A DNA stretch of 64,000 nt, from the NCBI GenBank assembly GCA_022432975.1, contig CM039514.1, positions 5,005,519-5,069,518 on the forward strand, written 5' to 3'. The position numbers were made by a program, and so were the translations under genes. Of the stretch, positions 33,260 to 45,621 are shown piece by piece. This DNA is from Begonia masoniana. Taxonomy: Eukaryota > Streptophyta > Magnoliopsida > Cucurbitales > Begoniaceae. The notes below the pieces were generated by a model, which saw nothing but the letters and a program-made list of their open reading frames with translations, did not search any database and was not told the DNA's origin. The first letter of the stretch is position 1, and each line of letters starts with the position of its first letter.

Positions 33260-36200
33260 TTTCAAAAAATCAGGGTTTGATTCTTCGAACCATGAAAAAG
33301 GATTGGAGAGCTCCGAAGAAGAACGATACTGAAAAAGGTGATGGAGCAAATACAGTAACAGAAGATATCACTGACGCATTGATTCTTTCAGTCGATAGCC
33401 CAATAGACTCATGAGTCTTGGACTCGGGAACGTCGTTTCATACCACGGCTCACAAAGAACTAATGACAAATTATGTAGCTGGAAATCATGGGAAAGTCTA
33501 TCTTGCAGATGGTGAGCCACTGGATATTGTAGGCATCGGGGACATTAAATTGAAGACGACAAACAGGTCTGTTTGGAGTATCAATAAAGTAAGACATGTT
33601 CCGGGTTTGATGTGTAATTTGATTTCAGTGGGGCAGCTTGATAGTGAGAGTTACCATGTCAGTTTCGGAACTAATATGTGGAAGGTAACTAGAGGAGCGA
33701 TGGTTGTCGCTCGAGCTCAGAAAACAGGAACCCTATACATGACTTCTACATGCAGAGACACAATTGCTTTTGTTGATTGTTCGAAGGAAACAGAGTTGTG
33801 GCATTGCAGATTGGGCCACATGAGCGAGAAAGGAATGAAGATTCTTGTCAAGAATGGTCAGATTCCGGAGCTGAAGTCTGTCGAACATCAGCTATGTGAA
33901 ATTTGCATTTTTGGGAAACAGAAACGTGTCAGTTTTCTAAAGGTTGGGAAGGAGCTGAAAAAGAATAAACTGGAATTGGTGCACACTGACGTGTGGGGAC
34001 CCGCACCCGTTTCTTCTCTTGGTGGATCACACTACTACGTGACGTTCATAGATGATTCAACAAGAAAAGTCTGGGTCTACTTCATAAAAAACAAGTCTGA
34101 TGTATTCAGTGTTTTCAAGAAGTGGAAGGCTTTGGTTGAGAATGAAACGAATCTGAAAGTGAAATGTTTGAGGTCCGACAACGGAGGCGAGTACATCAAT
34201 GCAAAGTTCAGCGAGTATTGTGCTATGAATGGGATCAAGATACAGGAGACCATTCCTCGAACGCCTCAAGAAAATGGAGTAGCTGAAAGGATGAACAGAA
34301 CGCTGAATGAACGTGCAATGAGCATGAGATTCCACGCCAGGCTGCCTAAAACCTTTTGGGCATATGCAGTCAACACAGCAGCCTACCTGATAAATAGAGG
34401 ACCATCTGTACCTCTAGATTTCAAAGTTCCAGAAGAAGTTTGGAGCGGTAAAAAGGTAAACTTTTCTTTTCTGAAAGCTTTTGGTTGCTTATCATATGTT
34501 CATATTGATGATTCTGATAGAAGTAAACTTGATTCGAAATCTAATAAGTGCTTTCTTATTGGTTATGGTGACACCGAGTTTGGTTATCGTTTCTGGGATA
34601 ATCAAAATCGGAAGATCATTTGCAGCAGGAACGTCATCTTCAACGAACAAGTTCTTTACAAGGATGCTGTTGGTAAGACTTCTGATAGTGGGAGTTCTGT
34701 ATTGAAAGAGTCTACTGTGGTCAATTTCGGAGATTTTTCAGCAGATAATAGTCCGACTGTTGAAGAAAATCTGGGTATTGTTGAAGAAGAAGTTGATGAG
34801 AATGTGGCTCCAGAGGTAAATCCGCAAACGCCGATTGCAGAACTGAGAAGATCATCCAGAATCAGCAAATCAGTCCATAGATGGTCTCCGTCTCTTAATT
34901 ACATCCTGCTGACCGACGCAGGCGAACCAGAATATTATGAGGAAGCAGCACAGTCTGGTGATTCGATTAAGTGGGAGGCAGCTATGAAAGATGAGATGGA
35001 CTCGTTGACATCAAATCATACTTGGCAATTGACTGAGTTGCCAAAGGGTAAGAAAGCACTGCACAACAAGTGGGTTTACCGGATTAAAGATGAACATGAT
35101 AGGAGCAAGCGGTACAAGGCTAGGTTGGTTGTCAAAGGTTTCCAGCAAAAGGAAGGTATTGACTACACCGAGATTTTCTCACCAGTGGTGAAGTTGACGA
35201 CGATCAGAACTGTCTTGGGTTTGGTTGTGAAAGAAGACCTTCATCTTCAGCAGATGGACGTGAAAACTGCTTTTCTTCACAGTGATTTAGATGAAGAGAT
35301 CTACATGAGGCAACCATAAGGATTTGAGGTGAAAGCTAAAGAGGAGCTTGTGTGTAAGCTTCAGAAGAGCTTGTATGGCTTGAAACAGGCTCCAAGGCAA
35401 TGATACAGGAGGTTCGATAGCTTCATGAAGAATAACAGCTTTGTGAGATGTGAAGCCGATCACTGCTGCTACATCAAAAGGTTTGATACTTCCTATATTA
35501 TTCTGCTCCTTTACGTGGATGATATATTGATTGCTAGAGCAAGCTTGCATGAGATTGACAGGCTGAAGAGAAAGTTATCTACTGAGTTTGCAATGAAGGA
35601 TTTGGGTGCTGCAAAACAAATCCTTGGGATGAGGATATTCAGGGATAAGGATGTTCTCAAACTCTCACAAGAAGAATGTGTAAAGAAGGTTCTTAGCAGG
35701 TTCAAGATGCACGATGCTAAGCCAGTCACTACACCGTTGGCTAGTCATTTCAAACTATCCAAAGATCAATAACCCTCGACTGATGAAGAGAAGGACTACA
35801 TGGCTACTGTTCCGTATGCCTCTGCTGTTGGTAGTCTTATGTACGCGATGGTTTGCACACGACCAGATATTGCACATGCAGTGGGAGTTGTCAGCAGGTT
35901 TATGAGTAATTCAGGAAGAAAACATTGGGAAGCCGTAAAATGGATTTTGCGATACTTGAAGGGAAGTTCAAAGTTTGCTTTATGTTTTCGAAAATCAGAC
36001 TTGGGTCTAGATGGATACGTTGATGCTGATAATGGTGGTGATATTGACAGTAGTAAGAGCAGGACGGGGTATGTCTACACTTTGGGTGGTACCGCAATCA
36101 GTTGGGTTTCGAGACTTCAAGATGTCGTCGCTCTTTCTAGCTGTGAAGCCGAGTATATTGCAGTGACAGAAGCTGCAAAGGAGATGATGTGGTTACAGCC

Positions 36201-36470
36201 TTTTCTACACGAGTTAGGCCAAAACTACGATGGTAGTGTATTGCATTGTGACAGCCAGAGTGCCATCCATTTGGCAAAGAATCCAGTTTATCATGGCAAG
36301 ACAAAGCATATATAGGTACGCTATCACTTTATCAGATCCGCTTTAGAAGATGGAGTATTAGCGCTTGAGAAGATCCCAGGGAGTCGGAATCCAGCTGACA
36401 TGTTGACGAAAGCTGTGACAAGTGAGAAGCTGAAGTTGTGCGCAACTTCAGTTGGACTTCTTGAATGAGA
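33260..36470 (+). pseudogene. Ty1/copia gag-pol polyprotein (Tork/Tnt1-like), several stops
   Basis: Blocks in order: degenerate gag zinc-knuckle end (KKDWRAPKKNDTEKGD); protease (LDSGTSFHTTAHKELM, after a TGA at 33412-33414 where this family has Trp); GAG-pre-integrase (ELWHCRLGHMSEKGMKILVK); integrase with HTDVWGPAPVSSLGGSHYYV, SDNGGEY and PQENGVAERMNRTLNERAMS (D, D, E); RT (KWVYRIKDEHDRSKRYKARL, LQQMDVKTAFLHSDLDEEIY, LLLYVDDILIARA); and RNase H (GYVDADNGGDIDSSKSRTGY, VALSSCEAEYIAVTEAAKEM). Domain order integrase before RT is diagnostic of copia. Other stops lie at 35317-35319, near 35402 (PRQ*YRRF), at 35770-35772 and at 36313-36315. Confidence 0.9.
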
Positions 36471-36529
36471 TATGAGATTGATGCCGCTGCAGATGGAGAG
36501 ATGATGTGATTAGTCTCCAAGTGGGAGAT

Positions 36530-36839
36530 TGTTGAGTTATGTAGCCTAATTTAGGTTGGGGGTAATTTGGTCATAAATTACCTGTTTTTCTGTAACCCTA
36601 AATCGTCTATTATATAAAGACGTGTTTAGGTTATAGAGTTGTATCACAGAAATAGACATAGTGTCTGAGAGTGTGAGGCAAACTGTTGTAACTCATTTGT
36701 TCGATCTTAGTAAAATCTGTCAGCGGCCAGTGGACATAGCTCTGGTGACGAGAGTGAACCACTATACATCTGTGTGTTATTTCTTTTTCGTATTTCCTAA
36801 TCGTTCGTTACAGGTGGATTAGGGCGTCTAATCCTAACA
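36530..36839 (+). repeat. 3' LTR of the copia element (310 bp)
   Basis: It runs from TGTTGAGTTATGTAGCC to CTAATCCTAACA, directly after the purine tract. A TATATAAAGACG promoter-like box lies in the middle. It is the only LTR of this copy. Confidence 0.8.
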
Positions 36840-37485
36840 CATCGTGCATGCTCATTCATTGCGCGCACATGCATCCGTGTGCACCTCTGCGAGACCCCAA
36901 CGCACACTGCTAATCTCGCGCCCCACTTCAGCCCACGCCCCGTGCAACATCCAGCGGCCCACTCATCCTGCGGGCCCCATTTGCCCCATGTCCAGCAGCG
37001 ACTCATTGCGTGCTTGGCCCAGCTACGCCTGCGCGCTCAGCCTACCTCGCATCTACGCACGCCACGTCTCCCCATCCTTCAACCCTAATTTTGTTTATTA
37101 GTAATTTGTAAGTTATTTTATGGCTAACCTAGTTTTTGCCTAGACCTTATTATGACACTTTGAATTTTTATGAAAATTGAGCTTATGCGTTTTTGTGAGA
37201 TTCTTTGAATTCTCTTCTTAAGTTCTTATTGAGGAACTTGAACTTCTTCAATTGATTGCTTGAAAAGATCGAACTTGATAGCTTTCGATTCATCCAAAAA
37301 GTTTGGTTCGGGTCAATCTTCTATCCTCTTAAATCATAAAGGCGTTTATGTGATGCTCTAAAATTCTAGGTTTGCATAATTTGGTATGAGAGCGAAGGCT
37401 CCTACGATTCAAGCTGCTATCTTTACTATTTTTCCATCTATCTTTCATTGTCTTCTTCAATTAAAAAAAAAAAAAGTGATTGGAA

Positions 37486-37870
37486 ACTTTCGCTAAGTAG
37501 ATACTCTTGTGTATCCCGATCTCTAGAATCTGAATATCTAATCGGTTTTCTATTTCTGTAGGTTTTAGAAATTCGCAGGGAAAATTTTCGGTCCATTATA
37601 TCTTGAATTTTCTGGTTGGAAATGTTTGAAAAGTAGATATTCTTGCTTGCCTCGATGTATAGAATTTGAATATCTAATCGGTTTTCTATTTCTGCAAGTT
37701 TCAGAAATCGACCGGGAAAATTTTCAATCCATTATATCTTGAATTTTCTGGTTGGAAACTTTCAAAAAATAGATATTCTTGCTTGTCTTGATCTCTAGAA
37801 TCCGAATATCTAATCGGTTTTCTATTCCAGAAAGTTTTGAAATTGGCTAGAAAATTTTTCAATTCGTTAT
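37486..37870. repeat. ~140-bp tandem repeats in the gypsy leader
   Basis: Three imperfect copies of a unit read GAATATCTAATCGGTTTTCT, then ATTTCTGTAGGTTTTAGAAA and TTGAATTTTCTGGTTGGAAA. They lie between the primer-binding site and gag. The same leader in the 16498-28877 copy retains only one unit before truncation. Confidence 0.75.
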
Positions 37871-38449
37871 ATCTTAAGATTCTCAAGTCTTGCGTTGATT
37901 TGGGCATATATTGATTTCTCTTACCCCTTAGAGATTATATTGTGCTGAATATTCAGTTATTATCCTACTTCTATAAATTTCTGCATTTTACAGAAAAATT
38001 TCTATTCTTGTGAATACCTTAGTTGTTTCAAGTATCACCTCCAGTGATTGCTTCACATACTCACCAAATATCAAATTCTTCAAAACGTTATATCCAAAGA
38101 TTGATTCTAGTGAATGCCTTAGTGACTTGATTCTAATCATCCTTGAACGTTGAATTTAAGGTTTGAAATTTTCTAGTATTTTCTAGTTTCATTTGTTGCA
38201 TTGTCTCTTGATTGAGTTCTTACTTTAAAAACCAAAAGAGGATATTGAGTGGTAAGAGGCAATAGACGAGTTTATTTTGTAAAAACCAAATTTTGAGAGG
38301 AACACAAGTAGAGTTGTTATTGAACGAGTGTAAACACGTGAGGGATAGAAAAAATCCATTTATTCGCTTATTATTTATTGTTTAACATTTGCTTATATTG
38401 ATCTTTTTCATTTATTGTTTACTTATTTTAATTGATTGTTTCAAAAATC

Positions 38450-39377
38450 ATGAGTGGGGAGGAGAGTGAAATGGATTTAAAAGTGTTTATGAGGGCCATA
38501 CAAGACCAATTTACAGCTATTACTAGGAGGATGGAACGGTTGGAAATACCATCAGCTAAATACTCTCGTGGAAGGAGAGTTGATGACGAAAATGAGTTTG
38601 AGAACGAGGTAGACCACATCGAAGGAAAATGTATGATAAGATAAACTGAGAGGACGATGACCTAAGCCACATCAAGATAAATATTCATTCATTCCAAGGA
38701 AAAAGTGATCCCAAGACTTTCTTTGAATGAAAATGAAAAGTGGATTTGTTGTTCGAATGTCAAAAACTATACGAAAGACAAAAAGATTAAGTTGGTTACG
38801 ATGGAATTCACTGACTATGCAAGTATTCGGTGAGACCAATTGGTCAAGAATCAGAGGTGTATTGGAAAAGTGTGAAGGCACTTATGAAGAAAAGGTACGT
38901 TCTGACACTATTATAGATATTTATGTCGGAAGCTCCAAAGTTTAACTCAAAAATTTAGGAGTGAAAAAATATTATAAGGAGATGGAAGTCGCTACGATAA
39001 GGGCTAAAATAGTTAGGGATGGGAAAGTCGCAATGACGAGATTTTTGGAATAATTAAATCGAGAAGTTGTGGATATAGTAGATTTGCAACACTATATGGA
39101 TATACAAGAGTTGCTACATAAAGCAATCAAAATAGAGCAGCAATTAAAAGTGAAAAGAAGTGCAAAGGTAGGAACAACGTCGAACAACTCATGGAAACCA
39201 AGTTGGAAAAGTGATAAGTCAAACCTAAAAGAGGATCCCAAAGGTAAAACTGCGGCTAACAACGTCATTCCACCAAAAAGGAAGGGCAAAATTTCTACAC
39301 CAACTTGGACTAGAGAAATCAAATACTTTCGGTGCCAAGGATTTAGACAAATTGCGTCGAATTCTCCGAAAAAATGA
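38450..39377 (+). pseudogene. Gypsy gag, broken
   Basis: It begins MSGEESEMDLKVFMRAIQDQ as in the 6772 copy and is frameshifted by ~38620 (a lost base in GAGGTAGACCACATCGAAGG). It is then readable in pieces to [20 protein letters not shown] and a decayed zinc knuckle, [18 protein letters not shown], which has lost most of the CCHC cysteines. Confidence 0.8.
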
Positions 39378-39518
39378 GCGATGATTTTATTGGATAATGG
39401 AAATGTGAAAAGCGTGAGTTCAAGTGATAACGAAATGCCACCACTAGAAGATTGTAGTGACGTAGATGTGGAAGAACCGGTTAAATGAGAATTACTAGTC
39501 ATAAGAAGAGTACTAAAT

Positions 39519-40004
39519 GTGCAAGTTAAGGAGGACAACAACAAGGTCCAAAGGAAAAATATATTTCATATTAGATGTCATGTCAACAACAAGGTGTGTA
39601 GTTTGATCATTGATAGTGGAAGTTGCACAAATATGGTTAGTAAGTTATTGGTTCAAAAGTTAAAATTGAAGATCAAAAAACACACGAAACCATACAAATT
39701 GCAATGGTTAAGTGATTGTGGTAAAATCAAGGTGAGGAAACAAGTAAGTATTGCTTTGTCAAGTGGAAGGTGCAAGGATCGAGTTTTGTGTGATGTAATA
39801 CCGATGCAAGCTACTCACATTTTTTTGGGGAGACCATGGCAATACGATAGAGTAATTAAACATAATGGATTTAAGAATGAGTATTCCCTAGTTCAAAATG
39901 GAAGAATTGTGGTTTTAACACCTTTACAACAGTGGGAAGTAAGTATGGACCAAGAAAGAATAGCCAAAGAGTTCCAAAGCTACAAAAATTTGAAAGAAAA
40001 ATGA
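39519..40004 (+). pseudogene. Gypsy aspartic protease region
   Basis: The frame contains NIFHIRCHVNNKVCSLIIDS and GSCTNMVSKLLVQKLKL, with the active-site DSGS motif, and IFLGRPWQYDRVIKHNGFKN, the typical flap-side LGRPWQ segment. It is open for 161 codons and is the best-preserved part of this element. Confidence 0.82.
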
Positions 40005-40199
40005 GGAAAAAATTCGAATAACGGAGTAGTTGAAAAACAAAGTGAGAAAGAAGAAATAGAAAAAGACGAATATGAGAAATGGGACAAAAGAGCCAAAGAG
40101 AGAAAAGCTAAGAGCGAAGTGAGCAAAAAAAAAAGAGGAAGAAGAAAATTAGAGAAAGAGAGAAAAACATAGGGATGAGGAGAAAAAAAGAGTGGAATT

Positions 40200-40511
40200 T
40201 TGAGGAAAAGTGAGGAAAGTAATGAGATAATTTTATTAGTGTACAAATATATTTGTTTTACTTCTGACGAACTAACAGTTTCTCTTCCAGTGGATGTGAC
40301 CTCTCACTTGCAAAAATATGAAGATGTATTTTCAGAGGAGTTACCTAAAAGAGTACACCCAATTAGGAGAATAGAACATTAAATCGACTTCATGCAAGAA
40401 GCAACAATTCTTAACTGACCCACATATCGAGCCAATCTGGAAGAAACAAAGGAGATACAAAGGCAAGTGGACGAATTGATAGAAAAAGGTCTGGTGAAAG
40501 AAAGTCTTAGC
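40200..40511 (+). pseudogene. Gypsy RT N-terminal segment
   Basis: HLQKYEDVFSEELPKRVHPI and RRIEH are the linker leading into RT, followed by a stop and a shifted frame (DPHIEPIWKKQRRYKG). It is cut at 40512 by a solo LTR; RT resumes at 43309 with sequence corresponding to the VPKKDRTWRMCVD block. Confidence 0.75.
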
Positions 40512-43215
40512 TGTAATATCCGGCTTGTACGGAATGTTATATTATAATATATATTGATATTTTTGTAAATATATCAAATCAAATCCGTTTTACAAAAAAA
40601 AAGCGTCATTTCGATCCTAACGATTAATAGGAATTTTAAGGAATTTACGGGATTTTTCGGAGTAATAACACTATATTCCGAGTAATTAAGTTTCTCGTAA
40701 TATAAAAGACGTTTTAGTAAAAATAGTAAACGAGATCCGTTTTGCAAACGGACAGTTTTGATAGGACCCAAATAATAAGTTGGATATAATGGTGAAATAA
40801 GAAAATTTGGAGAATCCGAACGGTTAGCCAATTGACGAAACGAAAGACAAAACAAATATAAAATATGTACTAAGGGCAAAATGGAAATTTTGCAAACCAA
40901 ATTATATTAAAAACAAATTTCTTTCTCCTCTCCCTCGCTTCTTCTTTCTTCTTCTCTGGAGTTCACGAACCAGGGAGCTCCTTCTTCTTTGTTCTCCGAC
41001 GGCGATTTCCATTCCGACCTCCGTTTCTCATCCGATCGACTTCCGTTCTGCGCGATTTCTCCTCCAATCGACGCTCTAAGTATGAATCTATAGTTTTAGA
41101 ACGTTTATTTCGAGTTTTACGGAGTTTGAACAATTAGGGTTTTGTTAGGTTTCGTTTAAAAATCTCGATTTATAGTCCGAAATTGATAGGTTTGCCGTAA
41201 TTAATGATATAGTAAATGTATTGGACGTTATTGGAGGAATTTAATTGATTTTGGACGAATGTTAGAATTTGAGAATTTTCGAGTTTTAGGGAAAAACTCG
41301 TAAATTGTAGTTTCGAAGTATCGATCGTAAATTGTTCATCGATATGCTTCGAATAATTAAGTTAGAAGTTTTAAGAAAATTCTTTAGTTAAGGTTTTGTC
41401 AATTTGGACGTTTAGAAGCTTAAATTAGTTTTAACGTCGATATTGTGTTTTGCCTCAGACAAACAACGCTCGTGGACGGAGCTTGAGCTGCTTTGGACAC
41501 GAGGTAAGTTCTCGTGATCTTCTTTGGCCGATAGGCCTACACCGTACGTCGAAGTCGTCTCGAGGAGTTTTGGAGATGCGTATGTTTATTTGCTTTGGTT
41601 GGGTAGACAGGTTTAGTTGTTTTATAGGTTATAGGTTATGTATTTATAGTCTTGATGGTACATATGTGGTTGTTTACTTTATGATATAAATTGTTCATGC
41701 ATCACGTGTTTTAAAGAAAAGCATGAAAATGAATTTTCATACGATGTTTTAAAGATAATGCAAAGAAAACAGCCGTAAGGCATACAGTTTACAGGCTGTA
41801 AGGCATACAGTTTACAGGCCGCAAGGCATACAGTTTACAGGTCACGCGAGGTAGGGCTCAGGCACGGCTGTACGTGTTGTAAGCGTGCACCCCCCTCCTC
41901 TAGCTAGAAAAAGTAGTCCGCCCGCTGGATGAGCTCTCTCCGGTTAGAGGGATAGGATCTCGGTGACACCTACAGTGCATAGCATAGCATAGCATAGCAT
42001 TTGCATTTACGAGCCTTACTGAGATTTTTATCTCATAGTGTGTTATATGGTGTAGGTGATTACGAGGAAACAGGTGAGTACGAGATTCCTCCTCCTGAGA
42101 CATGAGTTCAGTTGACGAAGAATGGTTGCGGTGGTGTGCTGGCGCAGTCGACACTTACCTGACCCGTGGGGAAGTATGTACGTGTTTTGAGGGTTTTTTT
42201 TTTAGACGTATTGGGCTGATGGTGAATTGTATAGAACATAATAGGATGCTTGGTTCTGGTTAGTTGGTAGATTGACGTATAAACTATTTTTGAAAAATGT
42301 TGATGATTTAAACAGGAGGAAACGTAAGTTTTTAAACATAACCACGCAGTTTGTTTTATGAAATCGGGTTACATTTTAAATATGTTATGAGTCGGCTTTT
42401 GAGTGCTTGTGGACGTGTGAATCGTATGTTTTGATGTTCTGGAGATATTGAGTGTTAGATTTAATGTTTTAGGATGTTTCTGTTTGAATGGTGTGTAAGC
42501 AGAGAGAAATTTCATGGATTTCGGTTAAGTGGTTAGTAAAGTGATCGGTAGATGTGTTTTGTGAACAGTGATCGGTGGATGTGTTTTGTGAACAGTGATC
42601 GGTGGATGTGTTTTGTGAACAGTGATCGGTAGATGTGTTTTGTAAACAGTGATCAGTGGATGTGTTTTGTGTTTAGTGATTGGTAGATGTGTTTTGTAAA
42701 CAGTGATCGGTGGATGTGTTTTGTGAACAGTGATCGGTGGATGTGTTTTGTGAACAGTGATCGGTGGATGTGTTTTGTGAACAGTGATCGGTGGATGTGT
42801 TTTGTGAACAGTGATCGGTGGATGTGTTTTGTGAACAGTGATCGGTGGATGTGTTTTGTGAACAGTGATCGGTGGATGTGTTTTGTGAACAGTGATCGGT
42901 AGATGTGTTTTGTGAACAGTGATCGGTAGATGTGTTCTGTGAACAGTGATCGGTGGATGTGTTTTGATCACTGGTGGATGTGTTTTGTGAACAGTGATCG
43001 GTAGATGTGTTTTGTGAACAGTGATCAGTAGATGTGTTTTGTGAACAGTGATCGATAGATGTGTTTTGTGAACAGTGATCGGTAGATGAGTGATAGGATG
43101 AATAGTAATTCAATTATTTCTTGCGTTTTCCTTAAACGATGTGAATGATTTCTAACTTCCAACGACTTTATCTATTTAAAGTTCACTTACGTCACAAAGT
43201 TTAACCGAGTATATA

Positions 43216-43250
<35 letters not shown>

Positions 43251-43303
43251 ATAAAAATAATAATAATACGGGAAAACAAGGGTACCGTTTTAGGGTCGTC
43301 ACA
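40512..43303. mobile_element. Solo LTR (2792 bp) in the gypsy RT gene
   Basis: TGTAATATCCGG...GGGTCGTCACA is flanked by TTAGC on both sides (40507-40511, 43304-43308). There are no coding domains. It is related to the 23469-25979 solo LTR. It includes three copies of a 23-bp GTAAGGCATACAGTTTACAG repeat (41774-41840), four AGCAT units at ~41983-42001, the 27-bp minisatellite, and AT and TAA microsatellites at 43215-43270. Confidence 0.88.
42540..43090. repeat. 27-bp minisatellite, about 20 copies
   Basis: Unit GTGATCGGTGGATGTGTTTT plus GTGAACA, with mostly G/A variants (GGTGG or GGTAG). One partial unit at ~42961-42975 and one divergent unit at 42660-42690 interrupt it. Because 27 is divisible by 3, the array is open in several frames (MCFVNSDRW repeats); these are not genes. 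Confidence 0.93.
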
Positions 43304-43308
43304 TTAGC

Positions 43309-43950
43309 CCATGCTCGGTTCCGGTGATTTTAGTCCCAAAGAAGGACAGGACATGGAGGATGTGTGTCGATTGTTGAGCGGTCAACAAAATTACGGTAAA
43401 GTATCGACATATTATTCCTCGATTAAATGACATACTTGATGAATTGTATAGTGCTTGTTTATTTTCTAAATTGATTTAAAGAACGAGTACTATCAAATTC
43501 GTATCAAAGAGAGTGACGAATGGAAAACTACTTTTAAAACAAAGTATGAACTTTACGAATTGTTAGTTATGCCGTTTGGATTATCTGACACACCTAGCAC
43601 ATTTATGAGATTAATGAACTCGTTTTACAGCAATTTATTGGAAAATTCGTAGTGGTTTATTTTGACAATATATTGGTGTATAGCAAGACCTTCTAACAGC
43701 ATATAGAACATTTGAAATTCGTTTTTAATGTGTTGCGATTAATTCAATTAAATGTCAATCTTAAAAGTGCACGTTTGGCATGGAATTTCTAGTTTTCCTC
43801 GGTTTTATAGTAAGCTTGAATAGAGTATCGGTGGATGATGAAAAAGTATGGCCTGCGCCAAAGAACGCGAATGAGGTACGTAATTTTCATGGTTTAGCAC
43901 TTATGAATGAATTGGTTAAATAGAACGTTGAGTTTAAAGGGCTTTTAATC
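43309..43950 (+). pseudogene. Gypsy RT, continuation after the solo LTR
   Basis: It is readable in pieces: counterparts of [26 protein letters not shown] (D at the first catalytic block), [33 protein letters not shown], and VVYFDNILVYSK where the catalytic second Asp has become Asn. Stops and frameshifts are frequent. Confidence 0.75.
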
Positions 43951-43952
43951 TA

Positions 43953-44460
43953 TTGAAAGAGAAATTAACGAATGCTTTTTTATTAGTTTTGTCGAATTTT
44001 GATGAGACGTTTGAAATTGAATGTGACGCGTCAGGAAATGAAATTGGAGGTGTTTTAATGCAGGAAATGGAGTTGATCGCGTATTTTAGTGAAAAGCTTA
44101 GTAGAGCGGCATTAAATTACCCAACCTACGACAAAAAATTGTATGTCTTGGTAAGGACATTACAAACATGGCAGCACTACCTGTGGCCGAGGGAGTTTAT
44201 CATTCAGTCCGATCACGAGAGCTTGAAGCATCTAAAGTCACAAAGAAAATTGCACAAGAGACACGCCAAGTGAATGGAGTTCATCGATATTTTTCCATAC
44301 GTCATCTACTATAAGAAAAGTAAGGACAAAGTAGTCGCTGATGCTTTGTCTTGGTGGTATGTTCTAGTCACTTCTCTACAATCTAAATTATTGGGATTTG
44401 AATTCATTAAACATTTGTATGAATTGAATTTGGATTTTTGTCAAGTTTGGAAAGATTGTT
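43953..44460 (+). pseudogene. Gypsy RNase H
   Basis: [60 protein letters not shown] and, after a TGA at 44271-44273, FPYVIYYKKSKDKVVADALS. RNase H degrades the RNA strand during replication. Confidence 0.82.
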
Positions 44461-44551
44461 AAAAAATTACGTGTGTTGACTACTATAGACAAAGGGTTTT
44501 TATTTAAAAAAGATAAACTTTGTATATCTAAATGTTCATTACGCGAATTGA

Positions 44552-45600
44552 TTGTTTGGGAAAACCCATGGAGGAGGTTTAATGAGACATTTTGGAATTG
44601 ACAAAACAATAAATGTATTGGTTGAACATTTCTTTTGGCTGAAAATGAAGCATGATGTGATATCTATTTGTGAAAAATGCATTAAATGTAGGAAGGCCAA
44701 ATCAAAGGTCAAACCATATGGTTTATATAGTCATTTACCTGTGCCTGGCCATTTTGGATAGATATTTCAATGGATTTTGTATTATGTTTGCAGAGGACAC
44801 AAGGAGATAAGGATAATATTTTTGTAGTTGTTGATCATTTTAGTAAAATGACTTATTTTATCGCATGTTCTTAAACTAATGATGCTATACATTTGGCAAA
44901 TTTATTCTTGAAAGAAATACTACATTTGCATGGGATACCGAGAACTATTGTGAGTGATAGGGATGTGAAATTCTTAAGCCATTTTTGGAGGACTTTGTGA
45001 AGTAAACTCGGAATGAAACTTTTGTTTTCCACCGTAGCACACCCTCAAACAGATGGACAAACCGAGTAGTAAATCGAACATTATCTACGTTACTAAAGGC
45101 GTTAATTTCTAAAAATTTTAAAGCAATGGAAAAATTATTTACCACATGCTTAGTTTGCTTATAATAGAGTTGTTCAACTACCACTTCATATTCACCTTTT
45201 GAGATTGATTATGGTTTTAATCCCCTTCCTCCTCTTAATATATTAACGTTGCCTACTAACAAATTTGTTGATTAAAATGGAAAAAGAAAAGTCGAGTTTG
45301 TTAGGAAATTACAGCAAATGTACGAAAAAATATTCAAAAATAGAATGAGCACTATGCGCGACAAGCTAACAAAAGCAGCAAGGAAGTCATATTTGAACTC
45401 GGAGATTGGGTTTGGGTTCATCTATGGAAGGAAAGATTCGCAAGTCAAAGAAAGAATAAGTTGGGATGGACCATTTCAAGTTTTTGAACGCATAAACGAT
45501 AACGCTTACTAAATCGATCTAACAAGCGAGTATGGTAACATAAGCGCTACTTTTAATGTCAGTGACTTATCTTTTATGATGCAGGAGATTCGAGGATGAA
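44552..45600 (+). pseudogene. Gypsy integrase, decayed
   Basis: The zinc-binding region is ICEKCIKCRKAKSKVKPYGL. It is followed by the core in several frames: [38 protein letters not shown], and AHPQTDGQT before a stop. The C-terminal part, FQVFERINDNAY, is followed by SDLSF and the end EIRG just before the purine tract and 3' LTR. Confidence 0.78.
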
Positions 45601-45621
45601 TCTTTTCAAAGAGAGAGAGAA

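Larger units (their letters stand above)
33248..36839 (+). mobile_element. 5'-truncated Ty1/copia element in the gypsy 5' LTR
   Basis: The gypsy LTR sequence CAAACAACCAG stops at 33247 and resumes with ATCGTGCATGCTC at 36841; the LTR copy at 16790 reads straight across (CAACCAGTATCGTGC). In between are copia gag-end, protease, integrase, RT and RNase H, a purine tract CCAAGTGGGAGA and a 3' LTR. There is no 5' LTR and only the last part of gag, so the left end lies inside gag yet is flush with the target. Confidence 0.82.

Noticed and set aside
42540..43090. CRISPR-like direct repeats
   Set aside because: The repeats are head to tail without spacers, in a plant retrotransposon LTR.
42525..43113. 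Open frames of ~70-150 residues made of MCFVNSDRW-like repeats and their antisense
   Set aside because: A 27-bp non-coding minisatellite in a solo LTR is open in several frames because the unit length is a multiple of three.
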